Shown here one piece after another: positions 1-8,246 of a stretch of 38,413 bases of DNA. Under the pieces are notes generated by a model. The model saw only the letters and a program-made list of their open reading frames with translations, was not told where the DNA came from and did no database searches. Position numbers and translations under genes: made by a program. Each line of letters opens with the position of its first letter. The stretch's first letter is position 1. The DNA comes from a bacterium (GTDB lineage: Bacteria; Planctomycetota; Planctomycetia; Gemmatales; Gemmataceae), in contig JAFKFQ010000421.1 of assembly GCA_017308215.1 (NCBI GenBank), positions 1 to 38,413 on the forward strand, in the 5' to 3' direction.

Positions 1-889
1 GTAGCACGACGATCGCAAGTCCGTACACGAGTACCGGCCACGCGGCGAGTGCCCGGTCCATCCCGCCCGTCGGCACCGCGCCGACCGCGGCGAGTCCGGC
101 GAACCCGTTGTTCGCGGCGTGGATGAAGATCGGCACCCACAACGACCGCGAGCAGGCGTAGGCGAAGTGGAGACACGCCCCCATCACCGCGGTCAGGATT
201 ACGTACGGCGGCGGCCACAGGTGGAGGAGCCCGAAAAATGCCGACGAGAGCACCACGCCCGCCACCCACCCGTACCGACCGACGAGCCCGCGGCCGAGGA
301 ACCCGCGGCACCACAACTCCTCGACGACGCCCGGCGCGATCCCGACTGCGAAGAGGACGAATGCCGGGTGGAAGCCGTGGAAGAGTTCGCCCAACTGACC
401 CGACTGTTCGAGCATCCTCTCCATCCCGAACAGGCGGTACAGGACCGGCGCCAGCCCGTCACTGAGAATGACGAAGGCGGGGAGCGCCAGTACTCCAAAC
501 CCCAGATGCGCGAGCGGCAGGCGGCGCAGGCCGATCTCGCGCGCCCAGCCGCGTTTCACCACCAGGCGGAGGACGATCAGGGCGTACAGCCCGCCGGCGA
601 GGTAGCCGAGCGGGAACGAGACCGCCAGGACCTTCACGAGCGTCGGGTGGAACGATGAGAGCGAGGACGGGTTCCCATCGGCAGGCGGGTGGGTAGCTCC
701 GCCGGCATCCAGTGCGAACCACGCCACGAAGAAGATCGCAAGGATCGTCCCGAACATGGCGACCGCGTAACCGACGGTCAGCAACGTCGCCTCGAACAGC
801 CCGGGGCGCGGCCGGGCGGGTGCGACCGGGAGGACGGTCGGCACGGCGTCATCCAATCGCGTCACCAGCGGCGGACCGTCGGACGACAT
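1..889 (-). CDS. CPBP-family intramembrane metalloprotease (3' end cut by window)
   Basis: The frame is open from an ATG at 889 to the left edge without a stop, so the C-terminus is missing (about 296 residues visible). It shows the three CPBP (CAAX protease and bacteriocin-processing) motifs: EELWCR with Glu190-Glu191 and Arg195, a FFGLLH segment ending in His223, and HAANN starting at His257. These residues form the presumed metal-binding active site inside the membrane. Several hydrophobic spans surround them, including one at about residues 38-58. The gene starts 14 bases after the stop of the membrane glycosyltransferase-like gene and runs the same way, so it is probably the last gene of the envelope operon. 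In this family, activity ranges from prenyl-protein processing to bacteriocin immunity; the substrate here cannot be told. Family assignment is firm. Confidence 0.9.
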   Translation of the reverse strand, partial: MSSDGPPLVTRLDDAVPTVLPVAPARPRPGLFEATLLTVGYAVAMFGTILAIFFVAWFALDAGGATHPPADGNPSSLSSFHPTLVKVLAVSFPLGYLAGGLYALIVLRLVVKRGWAREIGLRRLPLAHLGFGVLALPAFVILSDGLAPVLYRLFGMERMLEQSGQLGELFHGFHPAFVLFAVGIAPGVVEELWCRGFLGRGLVGRYGWVAGVVLSSAFFGLLHLWPPPYVILTAVMGACLHFAYACSRSLWVPIFIHAANNGFAGLAAVGAVPTGGMDRALAAWPVLVYGLAIVVL

Positions 890-903
890 CGTTCACCCAC
901 GGC

Positions 904-2337
904 TCAGTAGCGGACGTCCCCGCGGAACTCCAGCATCTGCTGCACCCACGGCGGCCGCCACGGGTTCCACGCCGGGTAAAAGACGCTCAGCACCGAGAAC
1001 CCCAATGGCGTCAGCCAAAAGAGCCAGCGCGGGCCGCTCGTGTAGCCGCCGTAGTTGTTCGTGCGTGTGATGTAGAAGGCGATTACCACCGCCGACACCG
1101 CCAGCGTCATCGCGGCGACGAGCGGCGGCGTGAACACCGCCCCCTTCCCGCCCGGCGCCAAGCGGTCGAGTTGCTTCGCGGCGCCGGCGCCGGTCATCAC
1201 CAGCCCGGCGAGGCCGAGCAGCCACACCGGCGTCAGGCTGAACCAGCCGTGGTGCCCGAACAGCAAGTGGAACGCGTACACGTCCTTCGGCTCCGCGGCG
1301 AAGTCGATGCCGCGGCGGTCCGGGTGGCCGACCGGGAGTTTGAGGCGCGTCCAGTGGCTCCCCTCGTACTCGTACCACGGCCCACCGAACTTCGCGTACG
1401 CCGGCACCACCTCGCCGAACGCCAGGTAGTTCGTCAGCACCAGCGCCGCGAGCGGCACCAGCGCCAGCGGCACGAAGATCAGCAGCGTCGGCTTCCACCG
1501 CGCGACCAGGAGCGGCAGGCCGATCCCGGCGAGGAGCGCCGCGGCGGGCAGCTCGAACGTCACCGCCAGCCCACTGAACAGCCCGGCCGCGACGTACCCA
1601 CCCGGCCCCATGTCGCGGTTCTCGGCCGCGGCGCGGATCAGCGGGTAGGTCGCGAACAAGACGCAGAACGCCGCGGGCGTGTGGTTGTTCAGTGTGCCGG
1701 AAAACGTGGTCAGGAACGTCCCGAAGCACGCCGCCGCGAACGCCGTCAGCTTGCCAAAGTCGGACTTCCCGACGGTCTCGATCAGGCTCGCCAGCAGCCA
1801 CAGGTACACGACGAACGGCACGACGTTGACCACGAGCAGCAGCGTCGGGATGACGAGCCAGCGGTCGCGGACGAGGTTCCACCCGAACGCCTTCTTGAGC
1901 GCCCAGTACCCGCCGGCGAGCGCGGTCGAGAACAGCGGCGGCTTGCTGGAGTAGAACTCCTTCGTCTCCGGGTTCATCACGACGTCGAGCGACTTGAACG
2001 CCGGCTCGGCGATGATCCCCTCGTCGGAGTACTTCTCCGGCCGCTTCGGGTCGGGAACGGAGCGCTTGCCGATGACGTAGGTGGTGTTCTCGACCAGCGC
2101 CCGCACCGTCGCCCAGCGCGACTTGTCGTTCGAGCTGAACATCGGCCACGGGTCGGGCCGCTCGCGCGGCCACTCGCGCTTCTCCTCGGTGCCGTAGAAG
2201 TGCTTCTCGGTCGCCTTGTAGCGCGTCGGCTCGTACACGAGCTCGGCGCCGACCACCTTCGCGGCCGCGATGGCGACCGCGGCGGCGCCGAGGAGCAGGT
2301 AGACGGAGCGGCGCAGGTCGGAGGGGTCGGCCGGCAT
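904..2337 (-). CDS. Multi-pass membrane protein, probable GT-C-type glycosyltransferase
   Basis: 477 residues with one N-terminal membrane span and about nine more from residue 130 onward. A loop after the first span holds an acidic DEG motif followed by YSSKPPLFSTALAGG, reminiscent of the acidic site and KPPL motif of ArnT/PMT-like GT-C enzymes, which transfer a sugar from a polyprenyl-phosphate donor on the outer face of the membrane. The start ATG shares one base with the stop of the upstream GT2 gene (TGATG), implying translational coupling. The context supports the role: the GT2 protein could make the polyprenyl-phosphate sugar and this protein could use it. GT-C membership is inferred from topology and weak motifs; it could instead be an uncharacterised planctomycete membrane protein. 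Confidence 0.6.
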   Translation of the reverse strand: MPADPSDLRRSVYLLLGAAAVAIAAAKVVGAELVYEPTRYKATEKHFYGTEEKREWPRERPDPWPMFSSNDKSRWATVRALVENTTYVIGKRSVPDPKRPEKYSDEGIIAEPAFKSLDVVMNPETKEFYSSKPPLFSTALAGGYWALKKAFGWNLVRDRWLVIPTLLLVVNVVPFVVYLWLLASLIETVGKSDFGKLTAFAAACFGTFLTTFSGTLNNHTPAAFCVLFATYPLIRAAAENRDMGPGGYVAAGLFSGLAVTFELPAAALLAGIGLPLLVARWKPTLLIFVPLALVPLAALVLTNYLAFGEVVPAYAKFGGPWYEYEGSHWTRLKLPVGHPDRRGIDFAAEPKDVYAFHLLFGHHGWFSLTPVWLLGLAGLVMTGAGAAKQLDRLAPGGKGAVFTPPLVAAMTLAVSAVVIAFYITRTNNYGGYTSGPRWLFWLTPLGFSVLSVFYPAWNPWRPPWVQQMLEFRGDVRY

Positions 2338-3329
2338 CAGGGCGCCCCCGGCGGGGTCGTTTCGGCCACGCAGTACGGCTCCAGGTCTTCCGGCCCGCGG
2401 TCCACGATCAGCTCGGCGAGCAGCCCGGCGATCACGAGCTGCGCCCCGAACAGCAGCAGCCCGACCGAGAGGATCGACACGACGACCTGCGTGTTCGGCC
2501 CGCCGCCCTCGGTGTGGCCACTGGCGATGCGGACCACGGCGTTGACCGCGAGCAGGAACATCCCGAACAACCCGAGGCCGATCGGGAAAAGGCCGAAGTT
2601 CCCGAGCAGGTGTTGCGGGCGGTGGCCAAAACCGGTCAGGAACTTCACCGTCACCAGGTCGAGGAAGCCCTTCGCGAAGCGGCGGAAGCCGTACTTCGAG
2701 TACCCGAACTTCCGCGCCCGGTGCTGGATCACCAGCTCGCCGACGGTGAACCCGCGCGCCGCCGCGAGCACCGGGATGAAGCGGTGCAGCTCGCCGTACA
2801 GCTTCACCTCGTTGAACACCTCGCGGCGGTACGCCTTCATGCCGCAGTTGTGGTCGTGCAGGGGTACGCCGGTGAGGCGGCTCACCATCGCGTTGAACAC
2901 GCGGCTCGGCAGCACCTTGTGCCACGGGTCGTGCCGCACCTTCTTCCACCCGCTCACCACGTCCTTCTCGCGCAGCGCGGCGAGGAAGTTCGGCACCTCG
3001 TGCGGGTCGTCCTGCAGGTCGGCGTCGAGCGTGACGACCGCGGCGCCGTTGGCGGCGCGGAACCCGGCCGCCAGCGCCGCCGCCTTGCCGAAGTTGCGGC
3101 GGAAGCGGATGCCGCGGACGCGCGGGTCCGTCTCGGCGAGTTTCAGGATGATGCCCCACGACCCGTCCGTGCTGCCGTCGTCGACGAACACGACCTCGAC
3201 CGGGCGGGCGAGCTTCGCCGCGACTTCCGTGATCTCGGCGTACAGCGGGCCGAGGCTCTCGCGCTCGTTCAGCACGGGAATCACGAGCGTCAACAACTCG
3301 GCCTCGGCGGGCGGCGACGGGTCAGGCAT
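2337..3329 (-). CDS. GT2 family glycosyltransferase, polyprenyl-phosphate sugar synthase type
   Basis: 330 residues. The N-terminal GT-A catalytic domain shows VIPVLNE, VDDGSTDGS (about 49-57) and the metal-binding DAD at 102-104 followed by LQDDP, the signature of DPM1/GtrB/ArnC-like enzymes that move a sugar from a nucleotide donor to undecaprenyl or dolichyl phosphate at the cytoplasmic face. Two hydrophobic spans at about 240-265 and 283-305 anchor the C-terminus, as in the bacterial GtrB/ArnC type. The start overlaps the flippase-like gene upstream by 8 bases and its stop overlaps the next gene by one base, so it sits in the middle of a tightly coupled operon. The sugar and lipid specificity cannot be read from sequence. 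Confidence 0.88.
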   Translation of the reverse strand: MPDPSPPAEAELLTLVIPVLNERESLGPLYAEITEVAAKLARPVEVVFVDDGSTDGSWGIILKLAETDPRVRGIRFRRNFGKAAALAAGFRAANGAAVVTLDADLQDDPHEVPNFLAALREKDVVSGWKKVRHDPWHKVLPSRVFNAMVSRLTGVPLHDHNCGMKAYRREVFNEVKLYGELHRFIPVLAAARGFTVGELVIQHRARKFGYSKYGFRRFAKGFLDLVTVKFLTGFGHRPQHLLGNFGLFPIGLGLFGMFLLAVNAVVRIASGHTEGGGPNTQVVVSILSVGLLLFGAQLVIAGLLAELIVDRGPEDLEPYCVAETTPPGAP

Positions 3330-4317
3330 CGGCAGGCTCGGGAGGGGCGGCTGGGGCGGGCGGGGGGCAGAAGAAGTACAGGCCGAGGGCGACGACGACC
3401 TCGGCGAGCGTCCACGCGAACCGGAGCACCAGCGCGATCACGACGCCGAGACCGGCGGCGACCTCGGCCCCCAGCGCCGGCTCGAAGCGCGGCCGGAGCG
3501 CGGCTTCCAGCAACAACTCGCGCACGCCGAGCCCGCCGGGCGCGACAAGCACGAAGAACCCGCTGACGTAGGCGAGCGCCATCGCGCCCACGTCGGCGGC
3601 GTAGTGCCCGATCGGGTGCCACCCCGGGTCGCCGGGCATGACCGCGGCGACGCCGAGCGACACGCACAGCCCGAGCAGCGCCCAGCCGACGAGGCCGTGA
3701 ACCATCCCTTGTGCCAGCAGCCCGAGAGGCGGGCTCGGCAGCGGCGCGCCGCTCGGGCCGCGGAGGCGGGCGACCCGTCGTGCCGCCAGCTTGTTCAGCA
3801 CCGCCAGAGCCAGCGGCAGGAGGGCGAGGCCGATCACCCAGCCGACGTTCGGCGAGATCTCGTCGGGCAGCACGCCGAGTTGCGGCAGCAGTGTCGCGGC
3901 CAGCAGCGCCCCCGCCGCCATACTCGTGAGGGTTTCGTAGGTGGCGGTCACGCCGACGGCGAGCGGGCGGCCGCCGTCGATCCCGCGGAGCAGCGCCACC
4001 CGGATGAACACCACCCACGCCTTTCCCGGCACGTACTTCCCGTACTGGCTGACGAAATACGCCCGCAGCCCGTGGACGAGCCCGACGTTCACCCCCTGGC
4101 TCCGCAACAGCCGCACCCAGAACGACCCCCAGCAGAAGTGGGCGCCGAGGTACAGCAGCCCCGCCGGGATCAGGTAGCCGATGCGCAGGTCGAACGGGTA
4201 CGGGTTGAGCGCCGGCTGGCGGAGGATGCGGGCGAACTGGAGCCCGACCGCCGCGACGACCGCCGCCGCGAGCAGGGTCTTCACCGCCAACCACAGTCGC
4301 GCCCGGGGCGAGGCCAT
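3322..4317 (-). CDS. YbhN / AglD-type (LPG synthase TM-domain family) membrane protein
   Basis: 331 residues, nearly all hydrophobic, with about eight predicted membrane spans. The family signatures are a region around residues 85-100 with RAYFVSQYGKYVPGKAW and a later segment around 240-290 with YVSGFFVLVAPGGLGVRE. These are typical of the UPF0104/YbhN/AglD family, related to the flippase half of lysyl-phosphatidylglycerol synthase MprF. Members are often found beside polyprenyl-phosphate glycosyltransferases and are suspected of moving lipids or lipid-linked sugars across the membrane. It is the first gene of the minus-strand operon; the ATG at 4317 was chosen because a hydrophobic N-terminal span begins just after it and the upstream part of the frame lacks family character. 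The flippase function is inference. Confidence 0.8.
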   Translation of the reverse strand: MASPRARLWLAVKTLLAAAVVAAVGLQFARILRQPALNPYPFDLRIGYLIPAGLLYLGAHFCWGSFWVRLLRSQGVNVGLVHGLRAYFVSQYGKYVPGKAWVVFIRVALLRGIDGGRPLAVGVTATYETLTSMAAGALLAATLLPQLGVLPDEISPNVGWVIGLALLPLALAVLNKLAARRVARLRGPSGAPLPSPPLGLLAQGMVHGLVGWALLGLCVSLGVAAVMPGDPGWHPIGHYAADVGAMALAYVSGFFVLVAPGGLGVRELLLEAALRPRFEPALGAEVAAGLGVVIALVLRFAWTLAEVVVALGLYFFCPPPAPAAPPEPADA

Positions 4318-4359
4318 GCGACCGATTGTACGGCCGCCACGCGCGGTCGGCCTGTTCGG

Positions 4360-4388
4360 TTGTCGGTCGCCCGGCCGTCCGATAAGTT
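4360..4388 (+). promoter_or_regulatory. Candidate promoter for the S1-like gene
   Basis: The divergent gap between the flippase-like gene and the S1 gene holds TTGTCG, 17 bases, then TAAGTT, ending 46 bases before the S1 start codon. The match to a housekeeping-sigma promoter is moderate and the GC-rich surroundings make chance matches likely. A GAGGA stretch a few bases upstream of the ATG (around 4421-4425) is the best ribosome-binding site candidate. Confidence 0.3.
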
Positions 4389-4434
4389 CACCAGACGGGC
4401 CGGGTTGCGCCGCGCGCCCGTGTGAGGAATACCG

Positions 4435-5997
4435 ATGAGTCTGCCGACCGACCCCTCCCCGGCCCCGGACGCCCCGCAACCCCAGCCGACCACTGCCCCC
4501 GACGCCACGCCGGCGCCCGTGGGTGCTGCCGCGCCCGCGCCGACTCAGCCGCCCGGCCCGGGCGGGTTCCGTCAGGGGCCGCCGCGGCCCGGCGGCCCGC
4601 GGCCCGGTGGGCCGAGCCGGCCGTTCGTCCCGCAAGGGAACCGGCCGCGCGAGCAGGGGCCGCCGCCGGGCCAGGGGCAGGCGCAGGGGCCGGTCGCGCC
4701 GAGCGGGAAGCCGTTCAACCCGGGCGGGAAGCCGGCGCAGCTCGACAAGCGCGACTTCCACGCCGGCAAGCCGAACAACCGCGAGCTCGACAAGCTCATC
4801 GAGGACGAACTCGCGCAGGCGATGGCCGGGTTCGACGTGTCGGCCACGGTCGCGCAGGCGGAGACGCAGCAGACGGCCAAGCCGGCCGGCACGCAGCCCG
4901 CGAAGGGGCGGAAGGTCGGCGTCATCGTCGGCGTTCACGGCAAGGACGTGTTCGTGGAGGTGCCCGGCGGCCGCAGCCAGGGCGTGCTGCCGATCCAGCA
5001 GTTCGAGGGGCGCACGCCGGTCATCGGCGAGTCGGTCGAGTTCGACATCGAGCGCTACGACGCGGCGAACGGCCTGCTCGTGCTCACCCGCGAGGGCTCG
5101 GCACAGGTCGTCACCGACTGGTCGCAGGTCGCCTACGGCATGATCGTCGAGGCGAAGGTAACGGGCACCAACAAGAACAAGACCGGCCTGACGGTCGAGG
5201 TCGCCGGCATCAAGGGGTTCCTCCCGGCGAGCCAGCTCGACCTGTACCGCGTCGAGGACATCGACCAGTTCGTCAACCAGCGCATCAAGGTGATGGTCGC
5301 CGAGGTGAACCCGAGCGAGCGCAACCTGATCGTGTCGCGGCGGGCCGTCATGGAACGCGAGCGGCAGGTGAAGGCCGAGGAGTTCTGGAAGACGATCGCC
5401 GAGGGGCAGACGAAGACCGGCATCGTCCGCAGCGTGAAGCCGTTCGGCGTGTTCGTCGACCTCGGCGGCGCCGACGGGCTCATCCCGGCGGGCGAACTCT
5501 CGTGGCAGCGGGTGAGTGACCCGGCGGAGCTGTTCAAGGTCGGCGACAACGTCGAGGTGCTGGTCGCGCGCGTGGACTTCGAGGCCCGCAAGATCGGCCT
5601 GAGCCTGCGGGCGCTGACGAAGAGCCCGTGGGACGACTTCTCGCAGCGCGTCAAGGCCGGCAGCCGCGTGAGCGGCACCGTGACGCGCACCGCCGACTAC
5701 GGCGCGTTCGTGGAACTGGAGCCCGGCATCGAGGGGCTCATCCACGTCTCCGAGCTCTCGACGCAGCGCGTCCGCCGGGTGCGCGACGTGGTGAGCGAAG
5801 GGCAGCGGGTCGAGGTCGAGGTACTGAGTGTAGACGTGCCCGCCCGCCGCATCGCGCTGAGCCTCAAGACGATCAAGAAGGCCGAGGAGGATGCCGCCGA
5901 CGCGGCCGACGCCGCCGAGGAGGAGGCCGACCGCATCGCCGCGCTGGAGCGGTTGGCCAACCGGCCGATCAACCCGAACCTCCGCGGCGGTATTTAA
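4435..5997 (+). CDS. rpsA: 30S ribosomal protein S1-like, four S1 RNA-binding domains
   Basis: 520 residues. The first 110 or so are a disordered Pro/Gly/Gln-rich tail. Four S1 (OB-fold) repeats follow at about 158-223, 235-312, 324-396 and 409-481; the third and fourth have the classic VKPFGVFVDL and TADYGAFVEL cores with GLIP or GLIH and ending in IGLSL or IALSL. A short acidic Ala/Glu/Asp-rich helix and basic tail close the protein. S1 helps load mRNA onto the 30S subunit; bacterial S1 proteins carry four to six repeats, so four is at the short end. The first repeat is the most divergent, as usual for the ribosome-binding domains. It stands alone between a divergent operon and an inverted-repeat element. 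It may be the main S1 or an S1-like paralogue; the symbol is by family only. Confidence 0.85.
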   Translation: MSLPTDPSPAPDAPQPQPTTAPDATPAPVGAAAPAPTQPPGPGGFRQGPPRPGGPRPGGPSRPFVPQGNRPREQGPPPGQGQAQGPVAPSGKPFNPGGKPAQLDKRDFHAGKPNNRELDKLIEDELAQAMAGFDVSATVAQAETQQTAKPAGTQPAKGRKVGVIVGVHGKDVFVEVPGGRSQGVLPIQQFEGRTPVIGESVEFDIERYDAANGLLVLTREGSAQVVTDWSQVAYGMIVEAKVTGTNKNKTGLTVEVAGIKGFLPASQLDLYRVEDIDQFVNQRIKVMVAEVNPSERNLIVSRRAVMERERQVKAEEFWKTIAEGQTKTGIVRSVKPFGVFVDLGGADGLIPAGELSWQRVSDPAELFKVGDNVEVLVARVDFEARKIGLSLRALTKSPWDDFSQRVKAGSRVSGTVTRTADYGAFVELEPGIEGLIHVSELSTQRVRRVRDVVSEGQRVEVEVLSVDVPARRIALSLKTIKKAEEDAADAADAAEEEADRIAALERLANRPINPNLRGGI

Positions 5998-6010
5998 CCG
6001 ATACGCATCA

Positions 6011-6123
6011 TTAACCGCAGAGTCACAGAGGGCACCGAGGGAAGCACAAAGCCGAGACGAAGCAGAGGTCGAACAAAACCGGCTCTCTCTGCTTTTGTCT
6101 TCCCGCTGTGACTCTGTGGTTAA
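6011..6123. repeat. Intergenic inverted repeat, TTAACCRCAGAGTCACAG arms
   Basis: The left arm at 6011-6028 and the complement of the right arm at 6106-6123 match at 17 of 18 bases; the one mismatch would be a G-U pair in RNA. Inside them a second pair of segments is similar (GGGAAGCACAAAGC at 6039-6052 against the complement of about 6090-6104), so the whole forms a long imperfect hairpin. It lies 13 bases after the S1 stop and ends 21 bases before the MoxR start. From memory, arms of the form TTAACCACAGAG occur scattered in many genomes, including planctomycetes, so this is probably a dispersed non-coding repeat. It may also act as a terminator or affect the MoxR leader. Confidence 0.8.
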
Positions 6124-6144
6124 TCTGTCTGATTCTGGGGAACT

Positions 6145-7095
6145 ATGCCCTCCGACCCCGCGACCGACCCGGCCGCCGCCCTCACCGCCCTGCGGGAGAA
6201 CGTCGGGCGAGTGTTTCTCGGCAAGCCGGAGGTCGTCCGGCTTGCGGTCGTCGCCCTCCTCGCCGACGGCCACCTCCTCCTCGAAGACGTGCCCGGCGTC
6301 GGCAAGACGCTGCTGGCGAAGGCACTGGCGAAGTCGCTCGACTGCCGGTTCGCCCGCGTCCAGTTCACCCCGGACCTGCTCCCCGGCGACTTGACCGGCG
6401 TGTCGGTGTGGCGCGAGCACGCCGGCACGTTCGAGTTCCAGCCCGGCCCGCTGTTCGCCGAGGTCGTGCTCGCCGACGAGATCAACCGCGCCACCCCGCG
6501 CACCCAGAGTGCGCTGCTGGAGGCGATGAGCGAGCGGCAGGTGACGATCGACGGCCAGACGCGCCGCCTCGGGCCGCCGTTCCTCGTCGTCGCCACGCAG
6601 AACCCGTACGAGTTCGAGGGGACGTACCCGCTCCCCGAGAGCCAGCTCGACCGCTTCCTCATGCGGGTGAAGGTCGGCTACCCGGACCGCGAGGCCGAGC
6701 GCGCCATCCTCACCCAGCACCGGGCCGGCGAGCCGGTCGACACGCTCGCCGCCGTCGTCCACCCGCGCACGCTCCTCGACCTGCAATCCCGCACGCGCCA
6801 GGTGAAGGTCGACGCGGCGCTCGCCGACTACGTCCTCGACCTGGTGGAGGCGACCCGCACGCACGCCGACGTGGCGCTCGGGGCGAGCACCCGGGCGGCG
6901 CTCGCGCTGTACCGGGCGGCGCAGGCCAATGCCGTCACCCACGGCCGCGACTACGTCGTCCCCGACGATGTGAAGGGGCTCGCCGAGGCGGTGCTGGCGC
7001 ACCGGCTCGTCGGCCGCGGGTGGGCGGCGGGCGGGAGCCCGGACGCCGGGCCGGTTGTCCGCGAGATCGTCTCGAAGCGGAAGGTGCCGTCGTGA
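6145..7095 (+). CDS. MoxR-family AAA+ ATPase
   Basis: 316 residues, the usual length for MoxR proteins. Walker A is DVPGVGKT (Lys54-Thr55), Walker B is VVLADEINRA (Asp111-Glu112), followed by the family motifs RTQSALLEAM, QVTIDG, and ATQNPYEFEGTYPLPE with the ESQLDRF arginine-finger region. MoxR ATPases work as chaperone-like remodelers, usually with a von Willebrand A or DUF58 partner, in assembly or activation of complexes. The gene overlaps a DUF58 gene by 4 bases (GTGA), the standard MoxR-DUF58 arrangement, and begins the four-gene operon. The start at 6145 lies directly behind the inverted repeat. No clear promoter was seen; it may lie in or before the repeat. Confidence 0.95.
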   Translation: MPSDPATDPAAALTALRENVGRVFLGKPEVVRLAVVALLADGHLLLEDVPGVGKTLLAKALAKSLDCRFARVQFTPDLLPGDLTGVSVWREHAGTFEFQPGPLFAEVVLADEINRATPRTQSALLEAMSERQVTIDGQTRRLGPPFLVVATQNPYEFEGTYPLPESQLDRFLMRVKVGYPDREAERAILTQHRAGEPVDTLAAVVHPRTLLDLQSRTRQVKVDAALADYVLDLVEATRTHADVALGASTRAALALYRAAQANAVTHGRDYVVPDDVKGLAEAVLAHRLVGRGWAAGGSPDAGPVVREIVSKRKVPS

Positions 7096-8246
7096 GGCCG
7101 ACCGCCCGCCCCGCCGCCGTCGCGCCCGACCGGTCCTTCCGGGTGACCCGGGAGGGGCGGTGGTGGGCGGCAGTCGGGCTCGGGCTGGCCGGGATCGGTT
7201 GGGTCAAGACGATCCCCCCACTTCTCCTCCTCGGCTACGCCGCGCTGGCCCTGTTCGCGCTCAACGCCTGGCTCGCCCGCCGGCAACTCCGCGGCGTCGG
7301 CGCCGTGCGCGTCCCGCACCCGCCCGTCTACGCCGGCGAACCCACCCGCGTCGCCCTCCGCCTCCGCAACGACGGCCCGCGCCCGGTCACCGCCGGCGTG
7401 TGCGAGCCGGCCGGCGGGACGGCGGTGACCGGACTGTTCGAGGCGCTCGTGCCCGGCGCCGAGGCCGAGCGCGCGGAGCCGCGCACGTTCTTCCGCCGCG
7501 GCGCCTTCGGGCACGAGCCGCCGCGGGCGTGGTCCGACGCCCCGTTCGGACTCGTCCGCGCCGAAGTGCCGGGGGCCGCCGGGCCGGTACTCCTCGTCCT
7601 CCCCGCGGTCGGGGGCGTCGACCTCGACGGGTTCCGCCGCTGGGCCCGCCGGCAGGCCGGCGCGGGCGGGCGGTCGCGCCAGCGCGTCGCGCGGTCGGCG
7701 GCCGACCGGGCCGACCTCCGCGGCGTGCGCCCGTACCGGCCCGGGGACGGGCTCCGCGACATCCACTGGCGGACGACCGCGCGGCGCGGCGAGCCGTTCG
7801 TCCGCGACTACGACTCCGCCCCGGACCCGGAACTCGTGCTCGTCGTCGAGCCGTGGCTGCCGGGGGAGCCCGCCGCCGCGCAGGTCGTCCGGCTGGAAGA
7901 AGCGCTCAGCCTCGCCGCGTCGGTCGTGCGGGCGTGGTGCCTCGCGGGTGGGACGCGGGTGACGGTCGCCGTCGCCGGCGACGAGCCGGTGGTCCGCACC
8001 GCGACCCCGTCCGAGGCGGCGGCCCGCGACCTCCTCGCGCCGCTGGCGACGGCCGCCGGAACCAACCGCCCGGCCCTCCCCGACCTCGCCGGCCGCCTGC
8101 GGCGCTCGACGCTGGTCGTGGTGAGCAGCCGGCCGGGCTCGCCGCTCGGGGTCGCCGTCGGACGCGCCGCCGGGCGGGCGGTCCCGGTCGTCGCGCCGGC
8201 CGACCGGCCGGTCTGGTACCACCCCCCGCACCCGGCCGCCCGATGA
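7092..8246 (+). CDS. DUF58 domain protein, MoxR partner
   Basis: 384 residues starting at a GTG at 7092 that overlaps the MoxR stop by 4 bases. Two short hydrophobic stretches near residues 20-60 place the N-terminus in the membrane. The DUF58 hallmark lies at about 212-235: RPYRPGDGLRDIHW followed by TTARRGEPFVRDYD. C-terminal to it is a vWA-like region beginning ELVLVVEPW and continuing through LVVVSS. DUF58 proteins accompany MoxR ATPases and transglutaminases; their biochemical role is not settled. The upstream open frame extends back through MoxR, but only the GTG start gives a normal DUF58 N-terminus and the overlap typical of this operon. The next gene overlaps it by ATGA. Confidence 0.92.
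   Translation: MRPTARPAAVAPDRSFRVTREGRWWAAVGLGLAGIGWVKTIPPLLLLGYAALALFALNAWLARRQLRGVGAVRVPHPPVYAGEPTRVALRLRNDGPRPVTAGVCEPAGGTAVTGLFEALVPGAEAERAEPRTFFRRGAFGHEPPRAWSDAPFGLVRAEVPGAAGPVLLVLPAVGGVDLDGFRRWARRQAGAGGRSRQRVARSAADRADLRGVRPYRPGDGLRDIHWRTTARRGEPFVRDYDSAPDPELVLVVEPWLPGEPAAAQVVRLEEALSLAASVVRAWCLAGGTRVTVAVAGDEPVVRTATPSEAAARDLLAPLATAAGTNRPALPDLAGRLRRSTLVVVSSRPGSPLGVAVGRAAGRAVPVVAPADRPVWYHPPHPAAR

Noticed and set aside
712..4425. Plus-strand open frame of 1237 codons opposite the glycan operon
   Set aside because: Antisense to four overlapping genes with clear family motifs; no recognisable domain.
3322..7002. Very long minus-strand open frame across the S1 and MoxR genes
   Set aside because: Its first 890 residues are antisense to well-conserved plus-strand genes and have the composition of a GC-rich shadow frame; only the last 331 codons (the YbhN-like gene) are real.
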